A stretch of DNA of 8,401 nt from Micropruina sp. (GCA_013693855.1 CP059261.1:297408-305808), one strand, 5' to 3'; shown: positions 1 to 8,348, counted from the first letter of the stretch. Notes: a model not told the origin generated them from the letters alone. Translations and numbers: made by a program.

Positions 1-1
1 C

Positions 2-990
2 ATGCTTCGTTTCGGCATCATCGGCGCCGGCCGCATCGGCCAGGTCCATGCCCGTACCGTCGCCGAACACCCCGGCGCCGAACTCGTAATGATCGCCGAC
101 CCGGTCGCCGGGGCCGCCGCGAAGGTTGCCGACGGCTACGGGGTGCGGGCGTCGGAGAACGTCGCGGACGTCTTCGCCGCGGATGACATCGACGCGGTCG
201 TCGTGTGTTCTCCCACCCCGTTCCACGTCGAGCAGATCATGGCGGGGGTCGCGGCGGGCAAGGCCGTCCTGACCGAGAAGCCCGTCGACCTCAGCGTGGC
301 CCGAGTGGACGAATGCCTCGCGGCCATCGCCGGCCAGGAGCACCGGGTGATGGTCGGGTTCAACCGCCGCTTCGACCCGGGCGTGATCGAGTTGAAGCAG
401 CGCCTGGATGCCGGTGAGACCGGCGGCCTGCGGCAACTGACCATCGTCAGCCGCGATCCGGCCGCCCCGCCCGCGCAGTACCTGACGAACTCCGGCGGCA
501 TCTTCCGCGACATGACGATCCACGACTTCGACATGGCCCGGTTCCTGCTCGGCGACTTCGTCTCGGTCACTGCGACCGGGCACGCCTGGAACACCGACAT
601 CGGCGAGATCGGCGACGTCGACACCGCGGTGGTCACCTTGACCACGGCCCACGGGGCGACCGCCACGATCCTGAACAGCCGTCAGTGCGCCGCCGGCTAC
701 GACCAGCGGATGGAGGCTTTCGGGCCGCTGGGGTCGCTGGAGACCGGCAACCTGCGCCAGACCGCCGTCCGGTTCAACGGGGCGTCGGGCACCGAGACGG
801 CTGGACCGTTCCTGCCGTTCTTCCTGGAGCGCTACGCCGCCGCCTACCGCAACGAACTCGACCACTTCATCGCCTCGATCAACGCCGGCACCGCGCCCTC
901 CCCGTCCGTGGCCGACGGACGGGCGGCGCTCGTCCTCGCCGACGCCGCGGACGCGTCCGTCCGGCAGCACGCCATCGTCCCCTCGTCTGA
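2..990 (+). CDS. Inositol 2-dehydrogenase, IdhA-type (Gfo/Idh/MocA), with apparent 3' frameshift
   Basis: Predicted cytosolic NAD-dependent oxidation of myo-inositol, or a stereoisomer, to the 2-keto inosose. Seen: an N-terminal Rossmann motif G8-A-G-R-I-G13, an acidic D33 after the second strand (NAD preference), and E92-K93-P94. A C-terminal signature runs SRDPAAPP (150-157), then GGIFRDMTIHDFD (165-177). K93, D170 and H174 fit the Lys/Asp/His catalytic triad of inositol dehydrogenases. The GGIFRDMTIHDFDMARFL block is the hallmark of the rhizobial IdhA branch. ATG at position 2 gives the expected N-terminus; any ribosome site lies outside the window. Oddity: the gene frame has no stop where the family ends. 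It stays open to 1342, overlapping the next gene by 320 nt with Arg/Gln-rich, non-homologous residues. The TGA at 988-990 is in another frame. One more C in the run 979-982 would end the protein in ...HAIVPLV at 329 residues, the usual family length. I therefore end it at 990. Family is nearly certain; substrate is inferred. Confidence 0.82.
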
Positions 991-1012
991 AACCCAACCC
1001 GCCGTACCGAAC

Positions 1013-1017
1013 AGGAG
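1013..1017 (+). promoter_or_regulatory. Ribosome binding site of the IolE-like gene
   Basis: AGGAG lies 5 nt before the ATG at 1023. Its presence after the out-of-frame TGA at 988-990 supports reading 991-1022 as a normal intergenic gap and not as coding sequence of the upstream dehydrogenase. Confidence 0.7.
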
Positions 1018-1022
1018 AACCG

Positions 1023-1958
1023 ATGACCGAATCCAAGGCCGTCAACACCGCCAACCCGCGCTACAGCAAGCTCACCATCGGGGTCTGCCCCGACCAGTGG
1101 GGCGTCTGGTTCCCGTGGGACGAGAAGCAGATCGCGTGGGACATCGCGCTGAAGGAGATGGCCGAAGCCGGCTTCTCGGTGATGGAGACCGGCCCCCACG
1201 GCTACTTCCCGACCAACCCCAAGCTGCTCAAGGCCGTCATGGACGAGTACGGCTTCAAGGTCGTCGCCGGCACCGGCTGGGGCATCCTGCACAAGGAGGA
1301 GGCCTGGGCCGACACCGAGAAGTTCTTCCGTTCCGTGGGTGAGACCCACGCCGCGGTGGGCTCGGAGTACATCGTCCATCTGCCGCCGATGTTCCGGGAC
1401 GAGAAGACCGGCAACTACATCGACGACAAGGTGCTCACCCCCGCCGCGTGGGATCTGTACATCAAGAACGCCGACCGGCTGGGCAAGATCATGAAGCAGG
1501 ACTACGGCCTGAAGATGGTGCTGCACCCGCACGGCGACTCCCACATCGAGACCCCCGAGGACATCGACCGGATCTTCCAGGCCACCGACCCCGAGTACGT
1601 CGGCTTCTGCCTCGACACCGGCCACATCGTGTACGGCCAGGGCGACCCGATGGAGCTCTGCCGCAAGTACCCCGAGCGGATCGACTACGTCCACATCAAG
1701 GCGATGGATCCCGTCTTGGTGAAGCAGGCCCATGACGAGGACTGGCCGTTCGTGAAGGCCGTCCACGCCGGCTGCTCGGTTGCGCCGCCGGCCGGTGAGC
1801 CCGACATGCACGACCTGATCGAGGCGCTGGCCGACCTGGACAAGCCGCTGTACGTGATCTGCGAGCAGGACATGTACGGCTGCGACAAGGACTACCCGTT
1901 CGGGAACGCCGTCAAGACCCGCGAGTACCTGGCCAGCCTGGGCCTCGGCCTGGCCTGA
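1023..1958 (+). CDS. IolE-like sugar phosphate isomerase/epimerase family protein (putative inosose dehydratase)
   Basis: 311-residue soluble TIM-barrel protein of the xylose isomerase-like/AP endonuclease 2 superfamily. Probable role: metal-dependent dehydration (IolE) or isomerisation (IolI) of the keto-inositol made by the flanking dehydrogenases. Landmarks follow the order of Bacillus IolE: HPHGDS (168-173, aligning with the HHHxGT segment), CLDTGH (196-201), a GQGD turn (205-208), DYVHIKAMD (221-229) and VICEQD (278-283). Likely metal ligands are H170 or its neighbour, D198, H224 and E281. IolI-type isomerases carry Glu at the first of these positions, so the His-rich HPH favours IolE. 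The N-terminal part, CPDQWGVWFPWDEKQ (22-36) and METGPHGYFPTNP (54-66), differs from classical IolE and resembles actinobacterial relatives of unproven function. The first ~14 residues are a polar tail. The gene follows the IdhA-type gene and is probably cotranscribed. Family is sure; exact reaction is not. Confidence 0.8.
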   Translation: MTESKAVNTANPRYSKLTIGVCPDQWGVWFPWDEKQIAWDIALKEMAEAGFSVMETGPHGYFPTNPKLLKAVMDEYGFKVVAGTGWGILHKEEAWADTEKFFRSVGETHAAVGSEYIVHLPPMFRDEKTGNYIDDKVLTPAAWDLYIKNADRLGKIMKQDYGLKMVLHPHGDSHIETPEDIDRIFQATDPEYVGFCLDTGHIVYGQGDPMELCRKYPERIDYVHIKAMDPVLVKQAHDEDWPFVKAVHAGCSVAPPAGEPDMHDLIEALADLDKPLYVICEQDMYGCDKDYPFGNAVKTREYLASLGLGLA

Positions 1959-1965
1959 CGCCGGC

Positions 1966-2140
1966 AGCGGTCGAGCTTGTCGAGCCCCCGGCTCCACACC
2001 GGCGGTCGAGCCTGTCGAGACCCCGCCACCACACCGGCGGTCGAGCCTGTCGAGACCCCGCCACCACACCGGCGGTCGAGCCTGTCGAGACCCCGCCACC
2101 ACACCGGCGGTCGAGCCTGTCGAGACCCCGGCACAACCCC
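1966..2140 (+). repeat. Tandem array of five 35-bp repeats
   Basis: Five contiguous 35-bp units begin at 1966, 2001, 2036, 2071 and 2106. Units 2-4 are identical. The first differs at about five positions and the last at three, all near its 3' end. The core is GGTCGAGCCTGTCGAGACC. Within a unit GGCGG (2001-2005) can pair with CCGCC (2023-2027), and TC with GA inside it, so each unit can fold into a hairpin. The core resembles a palindromic interspersed element I associate with actinobacterial intergenic regions; that comparison is from memory. The array fills the gap between the IolE-like gene and iolG, starting 7 nt after one stop and ending 19 nt before the next start. Because 35 is not a multiple of 3 and the unit lacks stops, spurious open frames cross it on both strands. 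Confidence 0.93.
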
Positions 2141-2147
2141 AACTGAC

Positions 2148-2153
2148 AAGGAG
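2148..2153 (+). promoter_or_regulatory. Ribosome binding site fixing the iolG start
   Basis: AAGGAG is 6 nt before ATG 2160. It rules out the longer in-frame reading from TTG 1977, whose 61 extra codons would be translated tandem repeat. Confidence 0.85.
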
Positions 2154-2159
2154 AATCAC

Positions 2160-3164
2160 ATGACCGTACGCATCGGGATGATCGGTCCCGGCGGCATGGG
2201 CAAAGCCCACATCGAGCGCATCCACTCCGTCATCGCCGGCGGTCGCGTTGTTGCGGTGACCGACGTCAACGCCGACAACGCCCAGGCCGTCGCCGACTCC
2301 GTCGGTGGCCAGGCGTTCGCGAGCGCGGCGGAGCTGATCAACTCCCCGGACGTGGACGCGGTGATGATCACCAGCCACGGCCCGGCGCACGAGCCGGACG
2401 TCCTGGAGTGCATCAAGGCAGGCAAGTACGTCTTCTGCGAGAAGCCGCTCACCCCGACCGCCGAGGCGGCGGCGCGGATCATGGAGGCCGAGATGGCCGG
2501 GGGCAAGAAGCTGGTCACGGTCGGCTTCATGCGCCGCTTCGACGCCTCCTACCGGGAGATGAAGAAGATCCTGGACGACGGCGAGGTCGGCGAGGCCCTG
2601 ATGGTGCACTGCGCCCACCGCAACCCGACGGTCCCGGACTTCTACACCTGGGACATGGCGATCAATGACACCGCGATCCACGAGATCGACACGATGCGTT
2701 GGTTGCTCGGCGAGGAGTTCGTCTCCGCCCGGGTCGACAAGCCGAAGAAGACCTCGCTGCGGTTCGAGCACCTGCAGGATCCGCTGGTGCTGATCCTCAC
2801 CTCCGAATCCGGCGTGCGCGTCGACGACGAGGTGTTCGTCAACTGCCAGTACGGCTACGACATCCAGTGCGAACTGGTGGCTGAGCGGGGCGTCGTCCGG
2901 CTCGGCGATCAGGAACTGGTGCACCGTGCGGACGCCCAGGGCCGGCGCAACCGGCTGACGATGGATCACAACCAGCGCTTCGGCCAGGCGTTCGTCACCG
3001 AGGTGCAGGAGTGGCTCACCGCCGTCGCCGAGGATCGGCACACCGGCTCGTCCAGCTGGGACGGCTACGCCGCGGCGGTCGTCTGCGACGCCGGCGTCAA
3101 GGCCCTCACCGAGGACGGCGAGGTCGCCATCACGATGATGGACAAGCCGGCGTTCTACGCCTGA
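2160..3164 (+). CDS. iolG: Inositol 2-dehydrogenase (myo-inositol/D-chiro-inositol dehydrogenase), IolG type
   Basis: 334-residue cytosolic NAD-dependent dehydrogenase that oxidises myo-inositol to scyllo-inosose, the first step of inositol breakdown; IolG enzymes often also accept D-chiro-inositol. Seen: Rossmann motif G9-P-G-G-M-G14, D35 in VAVTDVN, SHGPAHE (72-78), KYVFCEKPL with K95, and GFMRRFD (122-128). HCAHRNPTV (150-158) follows. NDTAIHEID (169-177) places D170 and H174 of the catalytic set. Further on come CQYGYDIQCE, WDGYAAA and a C-terminal DKPAFYA. From memory, each of these blocks has a close counterpart in Bacillus subtilis IolG, which also ends in a KPEFY-like tail, so this is the more orthodox IolG of the two in the window. 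It sits downstream of the repeat array with its own strong ribosome site and is the last gene before a terminator-like hairpin. Whether it is cotranscribed through the repeats is not shown by sequence. Confidence 0.92.
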   Translation: MTVRIGMIGPGGMGKAHIERIHSVIAGGRVVAVTDVNADNAQAVADSVGGQAFASAAELINSPDVDAVMITSHGPAHEPDVLECIKAGKYVFCEKPLTPTAEAAARIMEAEMAGGKKLVTVGFMRRFDASYREMKKILDDGEVGEALMVHCAHRNPTVPDFYTWDMAINDTAIHEIDTMRWLLGEEFVSARVDKPKKTSLRFEHLQDPLVLILTSESGVRVDDEVFVNCQYGYDIQCELVAERGVVRLGDQELVHRADAQGRRNRLTMDHNQRFGQAFVTEVQEWLTAVAEDRHTGSSSWDGYAAAVVCDAGVKALTEDGEVAITMMDKPAFYA

Positions 3165-3175
3165 CAAATCCCCTG

Positions 3176-3218
3176 GTCACCGGGCGCATCACCGATCGAA
3201 CGGGGTGCGTCCGGTGAC
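3176..3218 (+). terminator. Strong hairpin after iolG, probable terminator without U-tract
   Basis: A 13-bp stem starts 12 nt after the iolG stop. GTCACCGGGCGCA (3176-3188) pairs with TGCGTCCGGTGAC (3206-3218) with a single G-U pair and a 17-nt loop. No T-run follows, which is common for hairpin terminators in high-GC actinomycetes. Its position between the catabolic group and a good promoter supports a terminator role; an mRNA 3'-end stabiliser is the alternative. Confidence 0.65.
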
Positions 3219-3281
3219 GGTCCGACTTCCCGCCGCGACTCAGGTCACGGTCTGATAACTCACCGCCCGCTAATGTCCAAA

Positions 3282-3291
3282 TGTCTTGACA
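3282..3291 (+). promoter_or_regulatory. Putative IolR-like operator overlapping the -35
   Basis: TGTCTTGACA is an inverted repeat (TGTC-TT-GACA). It fits all ten positions of KGWCHTRACA, the consensus I recall for the GntR-type inositol repressor IolR of Corynebacterium glutamicum. It overlaps the -35 hexamer at 3286-3291, as expected for repression by blocking polymerase. A second ATGTC half-site at 3273-3277 lies 8 bp upstream of the ATGTC at 3281-3285. No IolR gene is in the window, so the regulator is inferred. Confidence 0.5.
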
Positions 3292-3315
3292 ATCGCGAGA
3301 GCGGCCAACTAGCGT
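3286..3315 (+). promoter_or_regulatory. Sigma-70-type promoter of the ABC transporter operon
   Basis: A perfect -35 TTGACA (3286-3291) and a -10 TAGCGT (3310-3315, fitting TAnnnT) are separated by 18 bp. Transcription would begin near 3322, leaving a leader of about 73 nt before ATG 3395. The leader can form a short hairpin, GGTCTG (3347-3352) with CGGACC (3365-3370); I see no recognisable riboswitch in it. Confidence 0.65.
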
Positions 3316-3394
3316 CCGGAGCAGGACGTTGATCGGCGGCCATTGGGGTCTGCCGAGACGCCGACGGACCTGTCCCTCACAGAGAAGAGAGAGC

Positions 3395-4396
3395 ATGGCA
3401 ATCAAGTCCGGAGTCAAGTTGGCGGCCCTTGCGCTCGCCGCCACCTCCCTCCTCGCGGCCTGCAGTAGCTCGGCCGCTCCCAGCGCCTCGTCGAGCGCTG
3501 CCACCTCCACGTCAGCGTCGGCTTCGGCGGCCACGAGCGGCGGCAAGAAGATCGGTGTCACCTTCCCGGTCCTCGACCAGTTCCTGCAGAAGGTCGCCGA
3601 CGGCATCACCGCCGAGGCCAAGGCCAAGGGTGCCGAGGTCAACATCGTCGCCGCTGACGAGAAGACCGACGTGCAGCTCGGCCAGGTCGAGAACTTCATC
3701 AGCCAGAAGGTCGACGCCATCATCGTCATCCCGGTCGACACCGACGCCGCCGCGCCCATGACCGAGAAGGCACAGGCCGCCGGCATCCCGCTGGTCTACG
3801 TCAACCGCCGGCCGGCGAACCTGCCCGAGACCGTCCCCTACGTCGGCTCCGACTCCCTCGTCTCCGGCACCCTTGAGATGACCGAACTGGCCAAGCTGGC
3901 CGGCAACAAGGGCAACGTCGTGATCCTGCAGGGCGACCCGGCCAACGAGGCCGCCGTACTGCGGACGAAGGGCTGCGAGGACGTCGTCGCCAAGAACCCC
4001 GACATGAAGGTCATCAAGAAGCAGGCCGGCAACTGGCAGCGTGACAAGGGCCAGTCGATCATGGAGAACTGGCTGCAGGCCGGCGACGAGATCAACGTCG
4101 TCTGCGCGAACAATGACGAGATGGCGCTCGGCGCGATCAACGCGATCAAGGCCGCCGGCAAGAAGCTCGGCAAGGACGGCATCCTGGTGGGTGGCGTCGA
4201 CGCGACGGCCGACGCGCTCGCGGCGATGAAGGCCGGCGACCTGTCGGTCACCGTGTTCCAGGACGCCAAGGGCCAGGGCGGCGGCGGCGTCGACGCGGCG
4301 CTGAAGCTGATCGCCAAGGAGACCGTCCCCGGCTACGTGGACGTCCCCTACGTCCTGGTGACCCCGGACAACATGGATCAGTTCGCCGGCAAGTGA
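3395..4396 (+). CDS. ABC transporter sugar/inositol-binding lipoprotein (RbsB/IbpA-like)
   Basis: 333-residue extracytoplasmic solute-binding lipoprotein of the periplasmic-binding-protein type used by ribose, galactose and inositol importers. It captures the sugar or cyclitol outside the membrane and delivers it to the permease encoded downstream. The signal peptide has K4/K8, a hydrophobic stretch and the lipobox LAAC ending at C23, the lipidated residue. A Ser/Ala/Thr-rich linker follows to about residue 48, then KKIGVTFPVLDQFLQKVADG opens the first lobe. VDAIIVIPVDTDAA, IPLVYVNRRP, VVILQGDP, CANNDEMALGAI and VGGVDATADAL follow in the usual order for the family. ATG 3395 is chosen because it starts the signal peptide; the in-frame TTG at 3329 would add 22 charged residues before it. 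The ribosome site is weak (GAGAG just upstream). Substrate inositol is inferred from the surrounding dehydrogenases; another polyol or sugar remains possible. Confidence 0.9.
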   Translation: MAIKSGVKLAALALAATSLLAACSSSAAPSASSSAATSTSASASAATSGGKKIGVTFPVLDQFLQKVADGITAEAKAKGAEVNIVAADEKTDVQLGQVENFISQKVDAIIVIPVDTDAAAPMTEKAQAAGIPLVYVNRRPANLPETVPYVGSDSLVSGTLEMTELAKLAGNKGNVVILQGDPANEAAVLRTKGCEDVVAKNPDMKVIKKQAGNWQRDKGQSIMENWLQAGDEINVVCANNDEMALGAINAIKAAGKKLGKDGILVGGVDATADALAAMKAGDLSVTVFQDAKGQGGGGVDAALKLIAKETVPGYVDVPYVLVTPDNMDQFAGK

Positions 4397-4421
4397 TCGC
4401 CACGCGGTCACCCAACCTCAC

Positions 4422-4433
4422 CTGACAAGGGAG
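4422..4433 (+). other. Orphan Shine-Dalgarno-like segment
   Basis: CTGACAAGGGAG closely repeats CTGACAAGGAG (2143-2153), which carries the true ribosome site of iolG. Here no ATG, GTG or TTG follows for about 50 nt, and the segment runs into the base of a long hairpin. It may be a relic of an earlier gene junction or chance. Confidence 0.3.
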
Positions 4434-4467
4434 TACAGGGGATCCTCCACGGATCCCCTGTACCCCT
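4429..4467 (+). other. Long intra-operon RNA hairpin between binding protein and ATPase
   Basis: A perfect 13-bp stem is formed by GTACAGGGGATCC (4433-4445) and GGATCCCCTGTAC (4451-4463) around the 5-nt loop TCCAC. After one A/C mismatch two more G-C pairs and a G-U extend it. There is no T-run. Hairpins at this place in importer operons commonly protect the upstream mRNA end or terminate part of the transcripts, giving more binding protein than ATPase and permease. That role is inferred. Confidence 0.75.
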
Positions 4468-4478
4468 TCACCCCACCG

Positions 4479-4500
4479 CCGCAGGCGTGACATCCTGCGG
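4479..4500 (+). other. Second hairpin upstream of the ATPase gene
   Basis: CCGCAGG (4479-4485) pairs perfectly with CCTGCGG (4494-4500) around an 8-nt loop, 11 nt after the larger hairpin and 35 nt before the ATPase start. It may act with the first hairpin in attenuation or mRNA stability. No T-run follows. Confidence 0.5.
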
Positions 4501-4535
4501 GTACCCCCTCGTCCGCCGGCCACGAAGAGGTAGCA

Positions 4536-6041
<1,506 letters not shown>

Positions 6042-6052
6042 GAGGAACCCGA

Positions 6053-7048
6053 ATGACCACCGAAACGCCCGTGGCGGCCCGCGCCTTCGACCTGGCCGGG
6101 TTCATCAAGAAGTACGCGATCATCGGCATCCTGCTGCTGTTCATCGTGCTGCTGGCTGCGCTCACCGCCGGCAAGTTCCTGCAGGCGCAGAACCTGATCA
6201 ACGTGATCCGGCAGGTCTCGGCCATCGGCATCATCGCGATCGGCATGACCTTCGTGATCATCGCCCGGGGCATCGACTTGTCGGTCGGCTCGATTCTGGC
6301 CGTGGCCGCGGTCGTGGGTTCCAGCCTCGCCCAGTTGCCGACCGCCAGCAACAAGATGTACGCCGGGCTGCAACTGCCGGCGATCGTCGGCATCCTGGCC
6401 GGTCTCGCCGTGGGCGCCCTGCTGGGGTTGGTCAACGGCAGCCTGGTCGCCGGCTTCCACATCGCGCCGTTCATCGCGACCCTGGGCATGATGACCGCGG
6501 CGCGCGGCATGGCCCTGATCTACTCCGGCGGCCGTCCGCTCTCGACCCTCGACCCGGCCTACAACTGGGTCGGCCAAGGGGATCTCGGGCCCATTCCCGT
6601 CCCGATCATCATCTTCGCGCTGGTCGCGATCCTGGCGCACCTCATGCTGACCCGGACGAGGTTCGGCCGGCACGTGTTCGCCTACGGCGGCAACGAGCAG
6701 GCCGCTCGCGTGTCCGGCATCAACGTCTCGCGCATCAACCTCGGCATCTTCACCCTCACCGGCCTGCTGGCCGGCCTCGCGGGCGTCATGCTCTCGGCGC
6801 GCATCGGCTCGGGCAACCCGCAGCTGGGCACCGGCATCGAGTTGGACGCCATCACCGCCGCGGTCATCGGCGGCACGTCCTTCTCCGGCGGCATCGGCAC
6901 CATCTGGGGGACGATCGTCGGCGCCCTGATCATCGGCATCATCAACAACGGCCTCGACCTGCTGAACGTGTCCCCGTTCATGCAGCAGGTCGTCAAGGGC
7001 GCGATCATCGTGATCGCGATCATCATCGACGAGCGCAAGAACCGCTGA
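6053..7048 (+). CDS. Sugar/inositol ABC transporter permease (RbsC/IatP type)
   Basis: 331-residue integral membrane permease of the branched-chain-type family used by ribose, xylose and inositol importers; it presumably acts as a homodimer with the ATPase and lipoprotein encoded upstream. Hydrophobic segments can be seen at roughly 22-39, 54-72, 78-95, 108-132, 137-157, 180-200, 228-248, 266-303 (probably two) and 312-325. Family landmarks are [17 protein letters not shown] (64-80), FIATLGMM (140-147), [20 protein letters not shown] (203-222), where the ATPase coupling loop is expected, and [19 protein letters not shown] (265-283). Start ATG 6053 has AGAGGA 6 nt upstream and lies 11 nt after the ATPase stop. 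The protein ends in a short charged tail, DERKNR. The family is clear; specificity cannot be read from the permease alone. Confidence 0.93.
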   Translation: MTTETPVAARAFDLAGFIKKYAIIGILLLFIVLLAALTAGKFLQAQNLINVIRQVSAIGIIAIGMTFVIIARGIDLSVGSILAVAAVVGSSLAQLPTASNKMYAGLQLPAIVGILAGLAVGALLGLVNGSLVAGFHIAPFIATLGMMTAARGMALIYSGGRPLSTLDPAYNWVGQGDLGPIPVPIIIFALVAILAHLMLTRTRFGRHVFAYGGNEQAARVSGINVSRINLGIFTLTGLLAGLAGVMLSARIGSGNPQLGTGIELDAITAAVIGGTSFSGGIGTIWGTIVGALIIGIINNGLDLLNVSPFMQQVVKGAIIVIAIIIDERKNR

Positions 7049-7059
7049 CCTTTTCTCTG

Positions 7060-7065
7060 AAGGAG
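7060..7065 (+). promoter_or_regulatory. Ribosome binding site fixing the third dehydrogenase start
   Basis: AAGGAG is 6 nt before ATG 7072. The in-frame TTG at 7066 touches this site directly and is therefore not a credible start. Confidence 0.8.
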
Positions 7066-7071
7066 TTGTCA

Positions 7072-8271
7072 ATGACGACAGCAACCGATCGCCGCACGCT
7101 CGGTGTCGGGGTGATTGCCATGGGCTGGATGGGCCGGCTGCACAGCCGCGGCTTCCGCGGCGTCGCGGAGCGGTACCCCGAACTGGGTGTCGACTGCCGG
7201 CTCGTGGCCGCCGCCGACACCGCCGAAGCCAACCGGGAGGAGGCCTCCCGGCTCGGCTTCGCGAAGACGGTGGCCGACTATCACGAGGTCCTGGACGACC
7301 CCGAGATCGAGGCCGTCTCGATCTGCGCCCCCAACTTCCTGCACCACGAGATCGCGATGGCGGCGGTCGCCGCCGGCAAGCACTTCTGGATCGAGAAGCC
7401 GATGGGCGTCTCGGCCGCGCAGAGCAAGGAGATCGCGCAGGCGGCCGCGGCCGCGGGGCTCACCACCGCCACGGGGTTCAACTACCGGCACCAGTCACCC
7501 GTCCGGCACGCGCGGGCGCTGATCCGTTCCGGCGCGCTCGGCCGGATCACCAACGCCCGGGTCTGGCTGATAGCCGACTACGCCTCCAGCCCGGACGGCC
7601 CGTTCACCTGGCGCTACACCCGAGGCCAGGCCGGCGCCGGCGTCGTGGGCGACCTGTTGAGCCACGGCGCCGACCTCGCGCACTACCTGGTCGGCCGGAT
7701 CGCCTCGGTCACCGCGATGACGGACACGTTCATCGCGACCCGGCCGGTGCCGCTGGTCCAAGGCGTCGGCAACGCGATCGTCCCGGTCGGCGACGAGCGC
7801 CGCGAGGTCGAGAACGAGGACTACGTGGCCGTCCTGGCGCGCACGGACGACGGGGTGCCGGTCACCCTGGAGTCGTCGCGGGTGAGCATGGGACCGCGCG
7901 CGGAGTACGTGATCGAGGTCTACGGGACGAAGGGCTCGGTGCGCTGGAACTTCGAGCACCCCGACCACCTTCAGGTGCTCATCGACGCCGACGGCAGCCA
8001 GCACGGGTACACGACCATCATGTCGGGCCCGGACCATGGCGACTACGCCCGCTTCCAGCCGGGGCCTGGCATGCACCTGAGCTTCGACGACTCCAAGGTC
8101 ATCGAGGCGCGGCTGTTCGTCGAGTCCATCGTGACCGGCACGCAGCTCGCCCCCTCGGCGGCGGACGCCTGGGCAGCGGCGGAGGTCGACGAGGCCGTCG
8201 TCGCTTCGGCCGCGGACGGCCGCTGGCACGATGTCGCCAAGGTCGATGGACCGGTCACCTACGACGCCTGA
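7072..8271 (+). CDS. Gfo/Idh/MocA family oxidoreductase (putative inositol/inosose or sugar dehydrogenase)
   Basis: 399-residue cytosolic NAD(P)-dependent oxidoreductase, longer than the two IolG-like enzymes in the window because of an extended C-terminal domain. The Rossmann motif is atypical: VIAMGWMG (14-21), with Ala at the first Gly position. D49 in AAADT suggests NAD. Catalytic-type residues are E108-K109-P110, then GFNYRH (135-140) and GVVGDLLSHGADLAHYL (190-206), where D194 and H198 keep the D-x3-H spacing of the other two dehydrogenases. It begins 23 nt after the permease stop, so it most likely belongs to the importer operon. Relatives often accompany actinobacterial inositol clusters, but its substrate is unknown to me: a stereoisomer of inositol, an inosose or a 3-keto-type sugar are all possible. 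It is clearly divergent from the other two and not a recent duplicate. Confidence 0.87.
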   Translation: MTTATDRRTLGVGVIAMGWMGRLHSRGFRGVAERYPELGVDCRLVAAADTAEANREEASRLGFAKTVADYHEVLDDPEIEAVSICAPNFLHHEIAMAAVAAGKHFWIEKPMGVSAAQSKEIAQAAAAAGLTTATGFNYRHQSPVRHARALIRSGALGRITNARVWLIADYASSPDGPFTWRYTRGQAGAGVVGDLLSHGADLAHYLVGRIASVTAMTDTFIATRPVPLVQGVGNAIVPVGDERREVENEDYVAVLARTDDGVPVTLESSRVSMGPRAEYVIEVYGTKGSVRWNFEHPDHLQVLIDADGSQHGYTTIMSGPDHGDYARFQPGPGMHLSFDDSKVIEARLFVESIVTGTQLAPSAADAWAAAEVDEAVVASAADGRWHDVAKVDGPVTYDA

Positions 8272-8337
8272 GGGCCGGTGACGAGCGGTTCCGGCGTTGG
8301 AGTCGGCCGGTCGGGAAGCGGGCGACACCCGTCCGTC

Positions 8338-8343
8338 TACGAT
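8338..8343 (+). promoter_or_regulatory. Possible -10 element of a leaderless transcript
   Basis: TACGAT ends 5 nt before a GTG at 8349, the spacing expected if transcription starts at the GTG itself. No convincing -35 is present about 17 bp upstream. Confidence 0.3.
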
Positions 8344-8348
8344 GCGGG

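Noticed and set aside
991..1342. C-terminal extension of the first dehydrogenase
   Set aside because: It is the next gene read in the wrong frame. It contains a ribosome binding site and has no resemblance to any Gfo/Idh/MocA C-terminus.
1966..2140. CRISPR array
   Set aside because: The 35-bp units are contiguous, with no unique spacers between them and no cas genes nearby.
1977..2159. N-terminal extension of iolG from TTG 1977
   Set aside because: The extra codons are tandem repeat. ATG 2160 has a good ribosome site, and the protein from there matches IolG from its first residues.
879..3167. 762-residue minus-strand open frame
   Set aside because: It runs antisense to three well-supported genes and through the tandem repeats. 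Its sequence is low-complexity and rich in Val, His and Asp, typical of antisense translation in high-GC DNA.
3329..3394. Longer start for the binding lipoprotein at TTG 3329
   Set aside because: It would bury the lipoprotein signal peptide behind 22 charged residues and begins only a few nucleotides after the predicted transcription start.
8254..8310. Terminator after the third dehydrogenase
   Set aside because: Only short stems are possible: GTCACC (8254-8259) with GGTGAC (8277-8282) across the stop codon, and CCGGC with GCCGG. There is no T-run, which is too weak to call.
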